A stretch of DNA of 6,524 bases from positions 1 through 6,524 of the forward strand of contig JAABQU010000026.1 of assembly GCA_011391285.1 (NCBI GenBank), given 5' to 3'. The position numbers and the translations under genes were made by a program. The notes below the pieces were generated by a model. That model saw only the letters and a list, made by a program, of their open reading frames with translations. It was not told the origin of the DNA and ran no database searches. This document shows, one piece after another, positions 1 through 6,309 of this stretch. The DNA is from Thiobacillus sp. (GTDB taxonomy: Bacteria > Pseudomonadota > Gammaproteobacteria > Burkholderiales > Thiobacillaceae). Position 1 is the stretch's first letter. Every line of letters starts with the position of its first letter.

Positions 1-188
1 ATCTATGTGAAATCAGCGACATTCTCGAATCGCCCATGGGTCTGCACCTGCTGCGCTGCGACGCCATCACCCCAGCCGCCGTGCTGACGCTGAAGGAAGC
101 ACGCGGCCCCATCCGCACCCTGCTGGAACAACGCCGCAAGCGGGTGTGCCAGGGGGCCTGGGTGAAGCAGCTGCTGAACAGCGCCTAG
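1..188 (+). CDS. nifM: NifM-like PpiC-type peptidyl-prolyl cis-trans isomerase, C-terminal fragment
   Basis: The gene enters from the left edge. The first whole codon is at 3 and the stop is TAG at 186-188, leaving 61 residues. The fragment reads ISDILESPMGLHLLRCDAI followed by a basic stretch (LLEQRRKR) and a final AWVKQLLNSA. The pattern 'variable-S-P-x-G-x-H-L-L-x-C' is the last strand of a parvulin (PpiC/SurA) rotamase domain. The trailing basic helix ending in a Trp segment resembles the end of NifM. NifM is a cytoplasmic prolyl isomerase needed to mature the nitrogenase Fe protein NifH. The parvulin assignment comes from the sequence. The NifM assignment leans on the nearby nifL and rnf genes. 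A general PpiC or SurA paralogue is the alternative, because the diagnostic N-terminal half lies outside the window. Confidence 0.7.
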   Translation, partial: LCEISDILESPMGLHLLRCDAITPAAVLTLKEARGPIRTLLEQRRKRVCQGAWVKQLLNSA

Positions 189-199
189 CCGATCGCAAT

Positions 200-217
200 C
201 TTTGCAGACATGCAAAG
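200..217. promoter_or_regulatory. Inverted repeat CTTTGCA-GACA-TGCAAAG (possible operator or hairpin)
   Basis: Two perfect 7-base arms separated by 4 bases lie 12 bases after the nifM-like stop and 115 bases before the Rrf2-type gene. No T-tract follows on the + strand, so it is a poor intrinsic terminator. An 18-base dyad in front of a regulator gene could be an autoregulatory operator, since Rrf2 proteins bind as dimers to dyads and often repress their own promoter. That role is inferred. The rest of the 189-331 gap shows only a tandem GTATC at 256-265 and a weak spaced repeat, ACCGG at 283-287 with CCGGT at 304-308. No convincing sigma-70 or sigma-54 promoter was found there. Confidence 0.4.
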
Positions 218-331
218 GATGTCCCCGCCCGGTCACACATCGCAATAAATCAGGAGTATCGTATCCGCTTATCCCCGAAGTGACCGGCGAGTAAACATCC
301 GCTCCGGTAAAGCCACACGTCAGGATTCAGC

Positions 332-796
332 ATGATCATCAACCGCAGTACCCAGTACACCCTGCAAGTCATGATGCATCTGGTTGCCCACCCGACCAGC
401 CAGCCGATGCTGGCGCGCGAGCTGGCGGAACAGTTGCACATCCCCCCGCACTATCTGGCCAAACTGCTGCAGCAGCCCTGTCGTGCCGGCTGGCTGTCGT
501 CGACGCGGGGGCGTGGCGGCGGCTTTACCCTGGTCCCGGGCGCCGAGAACATCACCCTGCTGGAAATACTCATGCTCACCCGGGGTGAACGCATCAGCCG
601 CGAATGCCTGCTGGGATTCAAGGCGTGCGACGACAAGACCGCCTGCGTGATGCATTGCCACTGGAAGCCGATCAAGCAGGAATTGCTGGGGCAGTTCGGT
701 GGCTACACGCTGGCCCAGCTGGCTTCGTCACGCACGCGTCTGCCCGGCTGGCTGACGGAAAAGCAGCCGACGCGCAGCAAAAAGCCCCGGCAGTAA
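332..796 (+). CDS. Rrf2-family transcriptional regulator with an intact Cys triad (likely [2Fe-2S] sensor)
   Basis: This gene encodes 154 residues, close to IscR length (about 160). An N-terminal winged helix-turn-helix covers roughly residues 1-68: the helices run through LARELAEQLHIPPHYLAKLLQ, and the wing is the glycine-rich STRGRGGGFTL. A dimerisation helix follows. The sensor loop carries Cys92, Cys99 and Cys105 with spacing C-X6-C-X5-C, then HCHW and a basic segment. This is the pattern of Rrf2 members that bind an Fe-S cluster (IscR, NsrR, RirA-like); His108 or His110 might be a fourth ligand. The ATG at 332 is supported by AGGA at 322-325. The gene is co-directional with the nifM-like gene and converges on rnfH with an 18-base gap. 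It probably senses iron, redox or nitric oxide and tunes Fe-S supply or nif/rnf expression, but the targets are not visible. Family confidence is high; specificity is unknown, so no gene symbol is given. Confidence 0.88.
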   Translation: MIINRSTQYTLQVMMHLVAHPTSQPMLARELAEQLHIPPHYLAKLLQQPCRAGWLSSTRGRGGGFTLVPGAENITLLEILMLTRGERISRECLLGFKACDDKTACVMHCHWKPIKQELLGQFGGYTLAQLASSRTRLPGWLTEKQPTRSKKPRQ

Positions 797-814
797 GCTG
801 GAAAAAAATGCCGG

Positions 815-1096
815 CTAATCGTCGTCGTCCTCGTCGCCGACCCGGCGGCGCGGCACGGTGGCCGGGTCGGCGAGGATGCCGCGATAGATTTCCACGCGGT
901 CGCCCGGTTTGAGTCCGGCATCGAGTTTGGCGAGCTTGCCGAACACCCCCACTTTGTTGGTCGTCAGGTCGATCTCGGGAAACTGACGCAGGATGCCGGA
1001 ACGCTCGATGGCGTCCTGCACCGTGCAGTCCTCCGGCACTTCGATGCGCAGCCAGACCTGCTGGGCGGGTTCGGAATAGGCGACAGCGACTTGCAC
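815..1096 (-). CDS. rnfH: RnfH family protein (small ubiquitin-like, UPF0125)
   Basis: This gene encodes 93 residues and is the last gene of the rnf operon. The N-terminus (VAVAYSEPAQQVWLRIEVP) and the segment around 47-72 (KVGVFGKLAKLDAGLKPGD, then RVEIYRGILADP) are typical of RnfH, a small beta-grasp protein often encoded at the end of rnf operons or near ratA/smpB. Its biochemical role is not established. It is soluble, with no signal peptide or membrane segment. The start is GTG at 1094-1096, chosen because a strong GAGGAGG lies 7-8 bases upstream and overlaps the rnfE stop. The protein ends in an acidic run (GDEDDDD) after an RRR cluster. It converges with the Rrf2-type gene. Confidence 0.92.
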   Translation of the reverse strand: MQVAVAYSEPAQQVWLRIEVPEDCTVQDAIERSGILRQFPEIDLTTNKVGVFGKLAKLDAGLKPGDRVEIYRGILADPATVPRRRVGDEDDDD

Positions 1097-1102
1097 GACG
1101 TA

Positions 1103-1110
1103 CCCTCCTC
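1103..1110 (-). promoter_or_regulatory. Strong Shine-Dalgarno of rnfH overlapping the rnfE stop
   Basis: On the minus strand the sequence reads TGAGGAGGGTACGTCGTG. The rnfE stop TGA (1111-1109) runs into GAGGAGGG, placed for the GTG start of rnfH at 1096. This fixes an unusual GTG start and suggests reinitiation after rnfE termination. Confidence 0.75.
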
Positions 1111-1786
1111 AGCCTGCCGCTGCCGCAGGCACGGCGGCTTCGGTCTCGTCGCGCAGGGCGCGCCGCCGGTCGAGCAGGCGCTTGCCGGCGAGCAGGAAAC
1201 CCACCACCAGGAAACCGCCCGGCGGCAGGATCATCAGCAGATAACCGCGGTATTCCGGAATCAGGGTGAGTTCCAGGAAGGCAAAACTCTGGCCCAGCAG
1301 CAGGTGCGCATTGGCGAACAGCGTGCCGGAGCCGAGGATCTCGCGCACCCCGCCGATGGCCACCAGCGCGGCGGTGAAACCCAGTCCCATCATCAGGCCG
1401 TCCGCCGCCGATTCGAGAACCGGCGACTTCGACGCGAACGATTCGGCGCGCCCGAGGATGGCGCAGTTCACCACGATGAGCGCGATGAACAGGCCGAGCA
1501 CCTTGTACAGCTCGTGCGCCCAGGCGTTGAGGCCCATGTCGACCAGGGTGACCAGGGTGGCGATGAGCACGATGTAGACCGGAATGCGCACCTCGTCGCT
1601 CACCAGATGGCGCACGGAGGAAATCAGTACATTGGAACCCAGCAGCACCGCCGTGGTGGCGAGCCCCATGCCGAGTCCGTTGGTGGCGCTGCCGGTCACT
1701 GCCAGGGTGGGGCACAGCGCGAGCATCTGGGCAAACACCACGTTGTTGTCCCACAGACCGTCTTTGGCGATGCGTGCGTAGCTCAT
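1109..1786 (-). CDS. rnfE: Electron transport complex subunit RnfE
   Basis: This 225-residue integral membrane subunit belongs to the NqrD/RnfE family, homologous to RnfA. Six membrane helices are expected, and long hydrophobic stretches are visible around 20-55, 68-85, 96-112, 130-148 and 182-200. Family hallmarks are the N-terminal [32 protein letters not shown], and [16 protein letters not shown]. Cys25 and Cys108 sit in the two half-membrane motifs. With the matching cysteines of RnfA they are thought to ligate an intramembrane [2Fe-2S] centre that passes electrons across the membrane. The C-terminus is a basic cytoplasmic tail followed by an Ala-rich end. The ATG overlaps the rnfG stop as ATGA, with AAAGG 6 bases upstream of the start. 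Length and motifs are normal for the family. Confidence 0.97.
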   Translation of the reverse strand: MSYARIAKDGLWDNNVVFAQMLALCPTLAVTGSATNGLGMGLATTAVLLGSNVLISSVRHLVSDEVRIPVYIVLIATLVTLVDMGLNAWAHELYKVLGLFIALIVVNCAILGRAESFASKSPVLESAADGLMMGLGFTAALVAIGGVREILGSGTLFANAHLLLGQSFAFLELTLIPEYRGYLLMILPPGGFLVVGFLLAGKRLLDRRRALRDETEAAVPAAAAG

Positions 1787-2403
1787 GATTGGCCTTTCAT
1801 CTCACCCAACATGCGCGGCTTTTCCCTGGCGAACAGTTCCAGTCCGCTCTTCACCGCGCGCACCACGGCGCGCGGCGTGATGGTGGCGCCGGCGAACTGG
1901 TCGAACACGCCGCCGTCCTTTTTCACCGCCCACTTGTCCATCGAGGGATCGGTGAGCGACTTGCCTTCGAAGGCATGGATCCACTTGTCCTTGGCCGGCT
2001 CGATCTTGTCGCCGAGGCCGGGGGTTTCGGTGTGCTTGAGCACGCGCACGCCCAACAGCTGGCCGTCGCGCGCCACCCCCATGATGCAGACGATCGGGCC
2101 GGCGTAGCCGCGCGCCTCGGTCTGGAACACCACGGCTTCCACACGACCGGCGCGGCGCGCACGGTAGACAGTCACGTCGCCGTCGGGTGCGGCAATCATG
2201 ACGGTGTCCTTGAGCAGATCGTTTTCGTACTGCCCCGGCAGCACCTGTGCCAGCGACTGCTGGAGGTCGCGCGCGGCAGCCGCCTGGATGTCTGCCTCGG
2301 TGGTGCGCGAGGCGATCGCCAAGGCGCCGCTGGTCAGCAGCACCACGCTGCCGAGCAGCAGGGTCTGGTAGCCGAGTTTCGCGCGCAGCGCATCGAGATT
2401 CAT
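1783..2403 (-). CDS. rnfG: Electron transport complex subunit RnfG (covalent-FMN protein)
   Basis: This gene encodes 206 residues. A single N-terminal membrane helix (about 11-31, [20 protein letters not shown]) anchors a periplasmic FMN-binding domain. The attachment motif is DQFAGAT at 168-174, placing FMN on Thr174 by a phosphoester bond made by ApbE; the transferase gene is not in this window. Other RnfG signatures are [12 protein letters not shown] (99-110) and [11 protein letters not shown] (124-134), which precede the flavin site. In the complex it passes electrons between RnfD and the membrane Fe-S centre. The start is the ATG at 2401-2403, because it overlaps the rnfD stop (ATGA) and begins the conserved [14 protein letters not shown] long upstream in-frame extension is only a shadow of rnfD. 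The last gene junction, with rnfE, is also ATGA. Confidence 0.96.
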   Translation of the reverse strand: MNLDALRAKLGYQTLLLGSVVLLTSGALAIASRTTEADIQAAAARDLQQSLAQVLPGQYENDLLKDTVMIAAPDGDVTVYRARRAGRVEAVVFQTEARGYAGPIVCIMGVARDGQLLGVRVLKHTETPGLGDKIEPAKDKWIHAFEGKSLTDPSMDKWAVKKDGGVFDQFAGATITPRAVVRAVKSGLELFAREKPRMLGEMKGQS

Positions 2404-3467
2404 GCGGCGCCCTTCTTCGCCGGCTCGGCGACCAGGGTATCGCCCTTGCGCGTGCGGCCGTAGATGCGCGGTTTCATATAGCGGTCGATGACGGGCGTGG
2501 CGGCGTTCATCAGCATCACGGCGAAGGCGACGCCCTCCGGATACGCACCCCAGGTGCGGATCACGTAGGTGAGCAGGCCGCAGCCCAGCCCGAATACCAG
2601 TTGCCCGGCGGCGGTGTTGGGCGAGGTGACGGGGTCGGTGGCGATGAAGAAGGCGCCCAGCATCACCCCGCCGGACAGCAGGTGAACCACCGGGCCGGCG
2701 TAATGGCCCGGATCGACGAGGCTCATCAGCAGCGCGGGCAGCGCCACGCCGGCGAGCATGGCGACCGGCGCGTGCCAGCTGATGATGCGGCGTGCGATCA
2801 GAAACACGCCGCCCAGCAGGATCAGCAGGGCGGAGGTTTCGCCGAGGCTGCCGCTGCGCTGGCCCCACAGCGCCTGCAAGGGCACGTAGTGCCCGGTGAG
2901 CGCCTGCTGCAGGTCGAGGCCGCGGCTGAATTCGGTCTTGACGTGACCCAGCAGCGAGGCGCTGCTGACGGCGTCGAGCTGCGCGCCGCCGAAGGTTACG
3001 GCTAGGCTGTCGGCCATGCCCGGCAAAGCGCTCATCGGCGGCATCCAGGTCGTCATCTCGAGCGGAAAGGAAATCAGCAGCATGACGCGCGCCACCATCG
3101 CCGGGTTGAACACGTTCTGTCCGAGCCCACCGAACACCTGCTTGCCGACGATCACCGCGAACAGCGATCCCACCACGGCGATCCACCACGGCGCCCACGG
3201 CGGCAGCGACAGGGCCAGGAGCCAGGCGGTCAGCACGCCGGAGCCGTCGAGGATCGCGGGCTTCACCGCGCGCTGCTGGAATTTGAGCATGGCCGCTTCG
3301 CCGATGACGGCAGCGAGCAGCGAGACCGCCCACAGGTATACCGCCGGCCAGCCGTACAGCCAGAAGCCGAACAGGGTGGCGGGCAGCAGCGCCAGCATCA
3401 CGGTCGCCATGATGCGCGACACGCTGGTGGCGGCATGGGCGTGCGGCGAGTGGGCGAGCGGCGTCAT
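2400..3467 (-). CDS. rnfD: Electron transport complex subunit RnfD
   Basis: This 355-residue polytopic membrane protein belongs to the NqrB/RnfD family and carries flavin in the membrane part of Rnf. Recognisable blocks are AVKPAILDGSGVLTAWLLALSLPP (67-90), GLGQNVFNPAMVARVMLLISFP (114-135), GGVMLGAFFIATDPVTSPNT (266-285), and the C-terminal GAYPEGVAFAVMLMNAATP (307-325). Many hydrophobic helices are visible, consistent with the roughly ten of the family. The usual covalent-FMN site has the consensus D-x-x-(S/T)-(G/S)-A-T. Here it reads DAVSSAS (165-171), with Ser171 where threonine is expected, so the flavin may be on serine or absent. The start at 3465-3467 is ATG, overlapping the rnfC stop (ATGA) and preceded by GAGGT 6 bases upstream. 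The stop overlaps the rnfG start in the same way. Confidence 0.96.
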   Translation of the reverse strand: MTPLAHSPHAHAATSVSRIMATVMLALLPATLFGFWLYGWPAVYLWAVSLLAAVIGEAAMLKFQQRAVKPAILDGSGVLTAWLLALSLPPWAPWWIAVVGSLFAVIVGKQVFGGLGQNVFNPAMVARVMLLISFPLEMTTWMPPMSALPGMADSLAVTFGGAQLDAVSSASLLGHVKTEFSRGLDLQQALTGHYVPLQALWGQRSGSLGETSALLILLGGVFLIARRIISWHAPVAMLAGVALPALLMSLVDPGHYAGPVVHLLSGGVMLGAFFIATDPVTSPNTAAGQLVFGLGCGLLTYVIRTWGAYPEGVAFAVMLMNAATPVIDRYMKPRIYGRTRKGDTLVAEPAKKGAA

Positions 3468-4957
3468 GCGGTGACCTCGGTTGCGGCGGCAGCCCTGGCG
3501 GCGGCTTCCTTCGCGGCCGCCTCTTTTGCTTCCTTGGCCGCCTTGCGCGCAGCCGCCGCTTCTTCGCGTTCGCGGGCGATGCGTTGCATGCGGGCGTTGC
3601 GTTCGTCAGCCAGTTTTCGGGTGGCTTCCTGCTTCAGCTTGCTGCGCGCCTGCGCCATCAGTTCGCTCTTGGCGTAATTGAAGTAATGCACCAGCGGGAT
3701 GCTGGACGGGCACACATAGGAACAGGAACCGCAGCCGATGCAGTCCTTGAGGCCCAGCGCCACCGCGGCGTCGAGGTCGTCGGCGCGCACCCGGGCGGCC
3801 ATCTCCAGCGGCAGCAATCCCACCGGGCAGGCGCGCACGCAGCTGGAGCAGCGGATGCACGGGGCAGTTTGGGTCAGGCCGATCTCGGCCTGCGTCAGCG
3901 CCAGCACGCCGCTGCTGCCTTTCACCACGGGCACGCTGGTGTGCGTCAGCTGGTGGCCCATCATCGGGCCGCCCAGCACCAGCCGCGCGGGCGTCGTGTT
4001 GAAACCGCCGCAGGCATCGAACAGCGCCTGCACCGGGGTGCCGATCGGCACCTCCAGATTGCAGGGCGCCGCGACCGCGCCGCCACTGACGGTGACGATG
4101 CGCGACACCAGCGGACGGCCCAGGCAAATGGTCTGCTGCACCGCCCAGGCGGTGGCGACGTTGTGCACCAGCACGCCGATGTCGGCGCTGCGGCCTTCCG
4201 CTGGCACCTCGCGGCCGAGCAGCACCTGGATCATCTGCTTGTCCCAGCCCATGGGATACATCGCGGGCACCGCCCGGACCTGCACGTCGGTACCGGCAGC
4301 CGCCGCGCGCATGGCCGCCAGCGCCTCGGGCTTGTTGTCCTCGATGCCAACCAGGGCGCGCATGGCGCCGACGGCATACTGGATGAGGCGAATGCCGGTG
4401 ACGATTTCCGCTGCGCGTTCGCGCATGATGCGGTCGTCGCAGGTGAGATAGGGTTCGCACTCGCCGCCGTTGATGATCAGCGTGTCGACGCCGCTCTTGC
4501 GCGAAAGCTTGAGTTTCACCGCCGACGGAAAGGTGGCGCCACCCAGGCCCACGATGCCGGCGGCGCCGACGCGCGCCGCGATGTCGTCCGGCGCCAGCGC
4601 GAACGGATCGGCGGGAACGTCGGCCTCGAACCAGCGCCCCTCGCCGTCCGGCGCGATGGTCACCGTGGCGGCGGGCAGGCTAGACGGGTGCGGCGATGGA
4701 TGGTCGCCGATGGCCACCACCCGCCCCGAAGTGGGCGCATGCACCGGCGCGGAAATATTGCCCTGGCCGGCGCCGATGAGCTGGCCTGCGAGAATTTTGT
4801 CGCCCACCTGCACCACCGGTTTGGCGGGCGCGCCCACATGCTGCTGCAGCGGCACATACAGCTGCTCCGGCAGCGGCAGCGCACGTATGGCCACGTCGGC
4901 CGAGGACGCCTTGCGGCCTTCGGGATGCACCCCGCCGCGTAATTTGAACAGTCTCAT
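3464..4957 (-). CDS. rnfC: Electron transport complex subunit RnfC (NADH/FMN and 2[4Fe-4S] subunit)
   Basis: This gene encodes 497 residues and is cytoplasmic and membrane-associated. The N-terminal domain begins [16 protein letters not shown] and continues through a barrel-sandwich-like region ([19 protein letters not shown], then [10 protein letters not shown]). The nucleotide/FMN fold carries [16 protein letters not shown] (134-149) and [14 protein letters not shown] (163-176), related to NuoF. An SLBB-like region follows. Two [4Fe-4S] motifs lie at Cys367/370/373/377 and Cys406/409/412/416. It is the NADH-facing end of Rnf. From about residue 430 the tail is Ala/Lys/Glu/Arg-rich and probably helical or coiled coil. 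RsxC of E. coli has a much longer tail of this kind, so this is a short-tailed form. The start is the ATG at 4955-4957 overlapping the rnfB stop (ATGA); the in-frame extension further upstream overlaps rnfB and is rejected. Confidence 0.97.
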   Translation of the reverse strand: MRLFKLRGGVHPEGRKASSADVAIRALPLPEQLYVPLQQHVGAPAKPVVQVGDKILAGQLIGAGQGNISAPVHAPTSGRVVAIGDHPSPHPSSLPAATVTIAPDGEGRWFEADVPADPFALAPDDIAARVGAAGIVGLGGATFPSAVKLKLSRKSGVDTLIINGGECEPYLTCDDRIMRERAAEIVTGIRLIQYAVGAMRALVGIEDNKPEALAAMRAAAAGTDVQVRAVPAMYPMGWDKQMIQVLLGREVPAEGRSADIGVLVHNVATAWAVQQTICLGRPLVSRIVTVSGGAVAAPCNLEVPIGTPVQALFDACGGFNTTPARLVLGGPMMGHQLTHTSVPVVKGSSGVLALTQAEIGLTQTAPCIRCSSCVRACPVGLLPLEMAARVRADDLDAAVALGLKDCIGCGSCSYVCPSSIPLVHYFNYAKSELMAQARSKLKQEATRKLADERNARMQRIAREREEAAAARKAAKEAKEAAAKEAAARAAAATEVTA

Positions 4958-5514
4958 GCTGCCAGCACTCCCTGGTTCGCCGCCAGCGGCGGCTGGCCGG
5001 GCTTGACCCAGCCCCACGACTGCAGGGTCGGCGGGATCGGGCGCAGCAGGATGGCCTCGGTCGGGCACACCTCGACGCAGCTGCCGCAGGCGGTGCAGGC
5101 TTCCTTGAATACAGCGTGGATATGCTTGGCCGCGCCTAGGATGGCGTCGGTGGGGCAGACTTTGTAGCAGCGGGTGCAGCCGATGCACAGCTCCTCGCGC
5201 ACGTCGGCGATGCTGGGCACGGCGTCCTTCACCCCGGACAGGTCAGCCTCGACACCGAGTTTGGCGGCCAGCGCCACCACCACGGCGCGGCCGCCCGGCG
5301 GGCACAACGTCACCGGCGCGCTGCCGTCGGCCAGCGCCTGCGCCGCGCCGGTGCAGCCGGGGTAGCCGCACTGGCCGCATTGCGAGCCGGGCAGCAGGGC
5401 TTCGATCTCTTCGACCAGCGGATTGCCTTCCACCTTGAAGAAGCGCGCGGCGAGCCCGAGGAGCAATCCGAACGCCAAGCCGAGTGCGGTGAGGCTGAGG
5501 ATGGGAGTGATCAT
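4954..5514 (-). CDS. rnfB: Electron transport complex subunit RnfB (poly-[4Fe-4S] ferredoxin subunit)
   Basis: This gene encodes 186 residues, close to the gammaproteobacterial RsxB length. A membrane anchor helix spans about 3-25. It is followed by a cytoplasmic 4Fe-4S domain with Cys46, Cys49, Cys54 and Cys71 (CGQCGYPGC then C), the RnfB/Fe-S domain hallmark. A bacterial-type two-cluster ferredoxin follows, with Cys110/113/116/120 and Cys140/143/146/150, so three clusters are expected. RnfB is the likely docking and exchange point for external ferredoxin or flavodoxin. The ATG at 5512-5514 follows the rnfA stop by 10 bases, and GAGG at the rnfA stop serves as the ribosome-binding site. A longer in-frame reading to 5694 overlaps rnfA and lacks family similarity. 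Confidence 0.97.
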   Translation of the reverse strand: MITPILSLTALGLAFGLLLGLAARFFKVEGNPLVEEIEALLPGSQCGQCGYPGCTGAAQALADGSAPVTLCPPGGRAVVVALAAKLGVEADLSGVKDAVPSIADVREELCIGCTRCYKVCPTDAILGAAKHIHAVFKEACTACGSCVEVCPTEAILLRPIPPTLQSWGWVKPGQPPLAANQGVLAA

Positions 5515-5524
5515 GGGGAGTACC

Positions 5525-6100
5525 TCAGGCCAGTCCGGCAAAGCCCATGAAGGCCAGCGACAGCAGGCCCGCGGTGATGAAGCCGATGGGGGCGCCGGCC
5601 AGGGTTTCCGACATCTGCGCCAGCGCCAGGCGTTCGCGCAGGCCGGTGAACAGCAGCAGCACCAGGGTGAAGCCGAGCGCGGAGCCGAATCCATACAACA
5701 GGCTTTCGACGAAGGCGTGCCCTTCCTGCACGTTGAGGATCGCCACGCCGAGCACCGCGCAGTTGGTGGTGATCAGGGGCAGGTAGATGCCCAGCACCTG
5801 GTACAGGGCGGGGCTGGTCTTGCGGATCGCCATTTCGGTGAACTGCACCACCGCCGCGATCACCAGAATGAAGGCGAGGATGCGCAGGTAGGGGATGCCC
5901 AGCGGCACCAGCAGCCAGTGTTCCAGCATCCAGGTCGCGGCGGTCGCCAGAGTCAGCACGAAGGTGGTGGCCATGCCCATACCGAGCGCGCCGTCCATCT
6001 TCTTCGACACGCCCATGAAGGGGCACAGCCCCAGGAATTTCACCAGCACCACGTTGTTGACCAGCGCCGTGCCCAGCAGCATCAGCAGGTATTCGCTCAT
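5525..6100 (-). CDS. rnfA: Electron transport complex subunit RnfA
   Basis: This gene encodes 191 residues and is the first gene of the operon. It is an integral membrane protein of the NqrE/RnfA family with about six hydrophobic helices. Signatures are [47 protein letters not shown], and [17 protein letters not shown]. Cys26 and Cys114 lie in the two inverted half-helix motifs and pair with the RnfE cysteines to hold an intramembrane [2Fe-2S] centre, as known for Rnf and Nqr structures. The ATG at 6098-6100 begins the conserved [13 protein letters not shown] (6111-6115 on the minus strand) lies 10 bases upstream. An in-frame extension to 6166 would cross the sigma-54 promoter and is rejected. 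Confidence 0.97.
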   Translation of the reverse strand: MSEYLLMLLGTALVNNVVLVKFLGLCPFMGVSKKMDGALGMGMATTFVLTLATAATWMLEHWLLVPLGIPYLRILAFILVIAAVVQFTEMAIRKTSPALYQVLGIYLPLITTNCAVLGVAILNVQEGHAFVESLLYGFGSALGFTLVLLLFTGLRERLALAQMSETLAGAPIGFITAGLLSLAFMGFAGLA

Positions 6101-6110
6101 TCGCTTTGCT

Positions 6111-6115
6111 CTCCT
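6111..6115 (-). promoter_or_regulatory. rnfA Shine-Dalgarno (AGGAG), at the predicted transcript 5' end
   Basis: AGGAG on the minus strand lies 10 bases before the rnfA ATG. The predicted sigma-54 start point (about 6116) falls on its edge, so the leader would be about 15-16 bases long. Confidence 0.6.
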
Positions 6116-6126
6116 GCACTGACTAT

Positions 6127-6142
6127 TGCAAGCGACATGCCA
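6127..6142 (-). promoter_or_regulatory. Sigma-54 (-24/-12) promoter of the rnf operon
   Basis: The minus strand reads TGGCATG-TCGC-TTGCA, which fits the sigma-54 consensus TGGCAYR-N4-TTGCW at every fixed position. Counting the TTGC cytosine (6128) as -12 puts transcription start near 6116, 16 bases before the rnfA ATG. It faces rnfA, and the enhancer-type sites at 6171-6262 lie upstream of it. RpoN dependence implies an AAA+ activator. NifA is the likely one, given the perfect NifA site 138 bases upstream. Confidence 0.88.
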
Positions 6143-6170
6143 AAGCGGACTGTCGGACGGGTGCACGAAA

Positions 6171-6183
6171 AATCAAGGTATTG
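6171..6183 (+). promoter_or_regulatory. IHF binding site (perfect consensus)
   Basis: AATCAA-GGTA-TTG matches WATCAA-N4-TTR at all fixed positions. Its centre is about 61 bases upstream of the predicted rnf start, between the rnf sigma-54 promoter and the NifA site. This is the usual place for an IHF bend in NifA-activated promoters. Relative to nifL it lies outside (upstream of) all other sites, so it most likely serves rnf. It is a 13-base consensus and could still be a chance match. Confidence 0.65.
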
Positions 6184-6192
6184 GCGCATGCG

Positions 6193-6207
6193 GCACCAAT
6201 TGGGTGC
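6193..6207. promoter_or_regulatory. NtrC-like binding site
   Basis: GCACC-AATTG-GGTGC is a palindrome with 5-base arms. It matches the NtrC (NRI) consensus GCACYANNNTGGTGC at all fixed positions except one central base (G for T). The centre is about 131 bases upstream of the predicted nifL start and about 84 upstream of the rnf start. NtrC control of nifLA is known in Klebsiella and some Pseudomonas, so activation of nifL under nitrogen limitation is the likely role. Only one strong site is seen; NtrC enhancers are often paired, and a weak half site (GTGCAC) lies near 6161-6166. Confidence 0.65.
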
Positions 6208-6246
6208 AAAAAAATCTTGTCGCGGACGGACCTTGAAAACGCCCTG

Positions 6247-6262
6247 TGTAGCAAAACCGACA
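6247..6262. promoter_or_regulatory. NifA upstream activator sequence (TGT-N10-ACA)
   Basis: TGT-AGCAAAACCG-ACA is an exact NifA site. Its centre is about 138 bases upstream of the predicted rnf start, inside the usual enhancer range, with an IHF site between. It lies only about 77 bases from the predicted nifL start, so it might also act on nifL. It is the only TGT-N10-ACA found in 6101-6356. The motif has six fixed bases, so the placement with sigma-54 and IHF elements carries much of the weight. Confidence 0.75.
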
Positions 6263-6285
6263 AAGCACGCTGGCTGCGGGGCGAC

Positions 6286-6309
6286 TGCCCGCGTGAATTT
6301 GAGCGGGCA
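6286..6309. promoter_or_regulatory. Inverted repeat TGCCCGC-N10-GCGGGCA overlapping the nifL -24 element
   Basis: Perfect 7-base arms (6286-6292 and 6303-6309) flank a 10-base AT-rich spacer. The right arm covers most of the -24 element of the nifL promoter, and the dyad centre is near -33. A protein bound here would block RNA polymerase, so a repressor operator is possible. No known regulator motif was recognised. Confidence 0.35.

Noticed and set aside
232..262. Sigma-70 promoter for the Rrf2-type gene (CACACA at 234 and TATCGT at 257)
   Set aside because: The spacing is acceptable, but the -35 match is poor (3 of 6) and the -10 only 4 of 6. This is not distinguishable from chance.
283..308. 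ACCGG...CCGGT spaced inverted repeat before the Rrf2-type gene
   Set aside because: Five-base GC-rich arms with a 16-base spacer are expected often by chance in such DNA.
1091..2107. + strand open frame of about 340 codons opposite rnfE/rnfG
   Set aside because: The composition is typical of a GC-rich antisense frame. It crosses two well-supported genes and has no recognisable domain.
2404..3333. N-terminal extension of rnfG to about 516 residues
   Set aside because: The extra part is an out-of-frame reading of rnfD. The ATG overlapping the rnfD stop gives a normal 206-residue RnfG.
3584..4942. Long + strand open frame of about 450 codons opposite rnfC
   Set aside because: Its translation is His/Gln/Arg/Ala-rich and resembles no protein. 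It is the antisense shadow of a high-GC gene, and rnfC on the minus strand has clear family motifs throughout.
4958..5188. N-terminal extension of rnfC into rnfB
   Set aside because: It overlaps the ferredoxin region of rnfB in another frame and lacks RnfC similarity. The ATG at 4957 begins the conserved [14 protein letters not shown].
6101..6166. Upstream start for rnfA (213 residues)
   Set aside because: The extra 22 residues would be encoded across the sigma-54 promoter, upstream of the predicted transcript start. The family N-terminus MSEYLLML begins at 6100.
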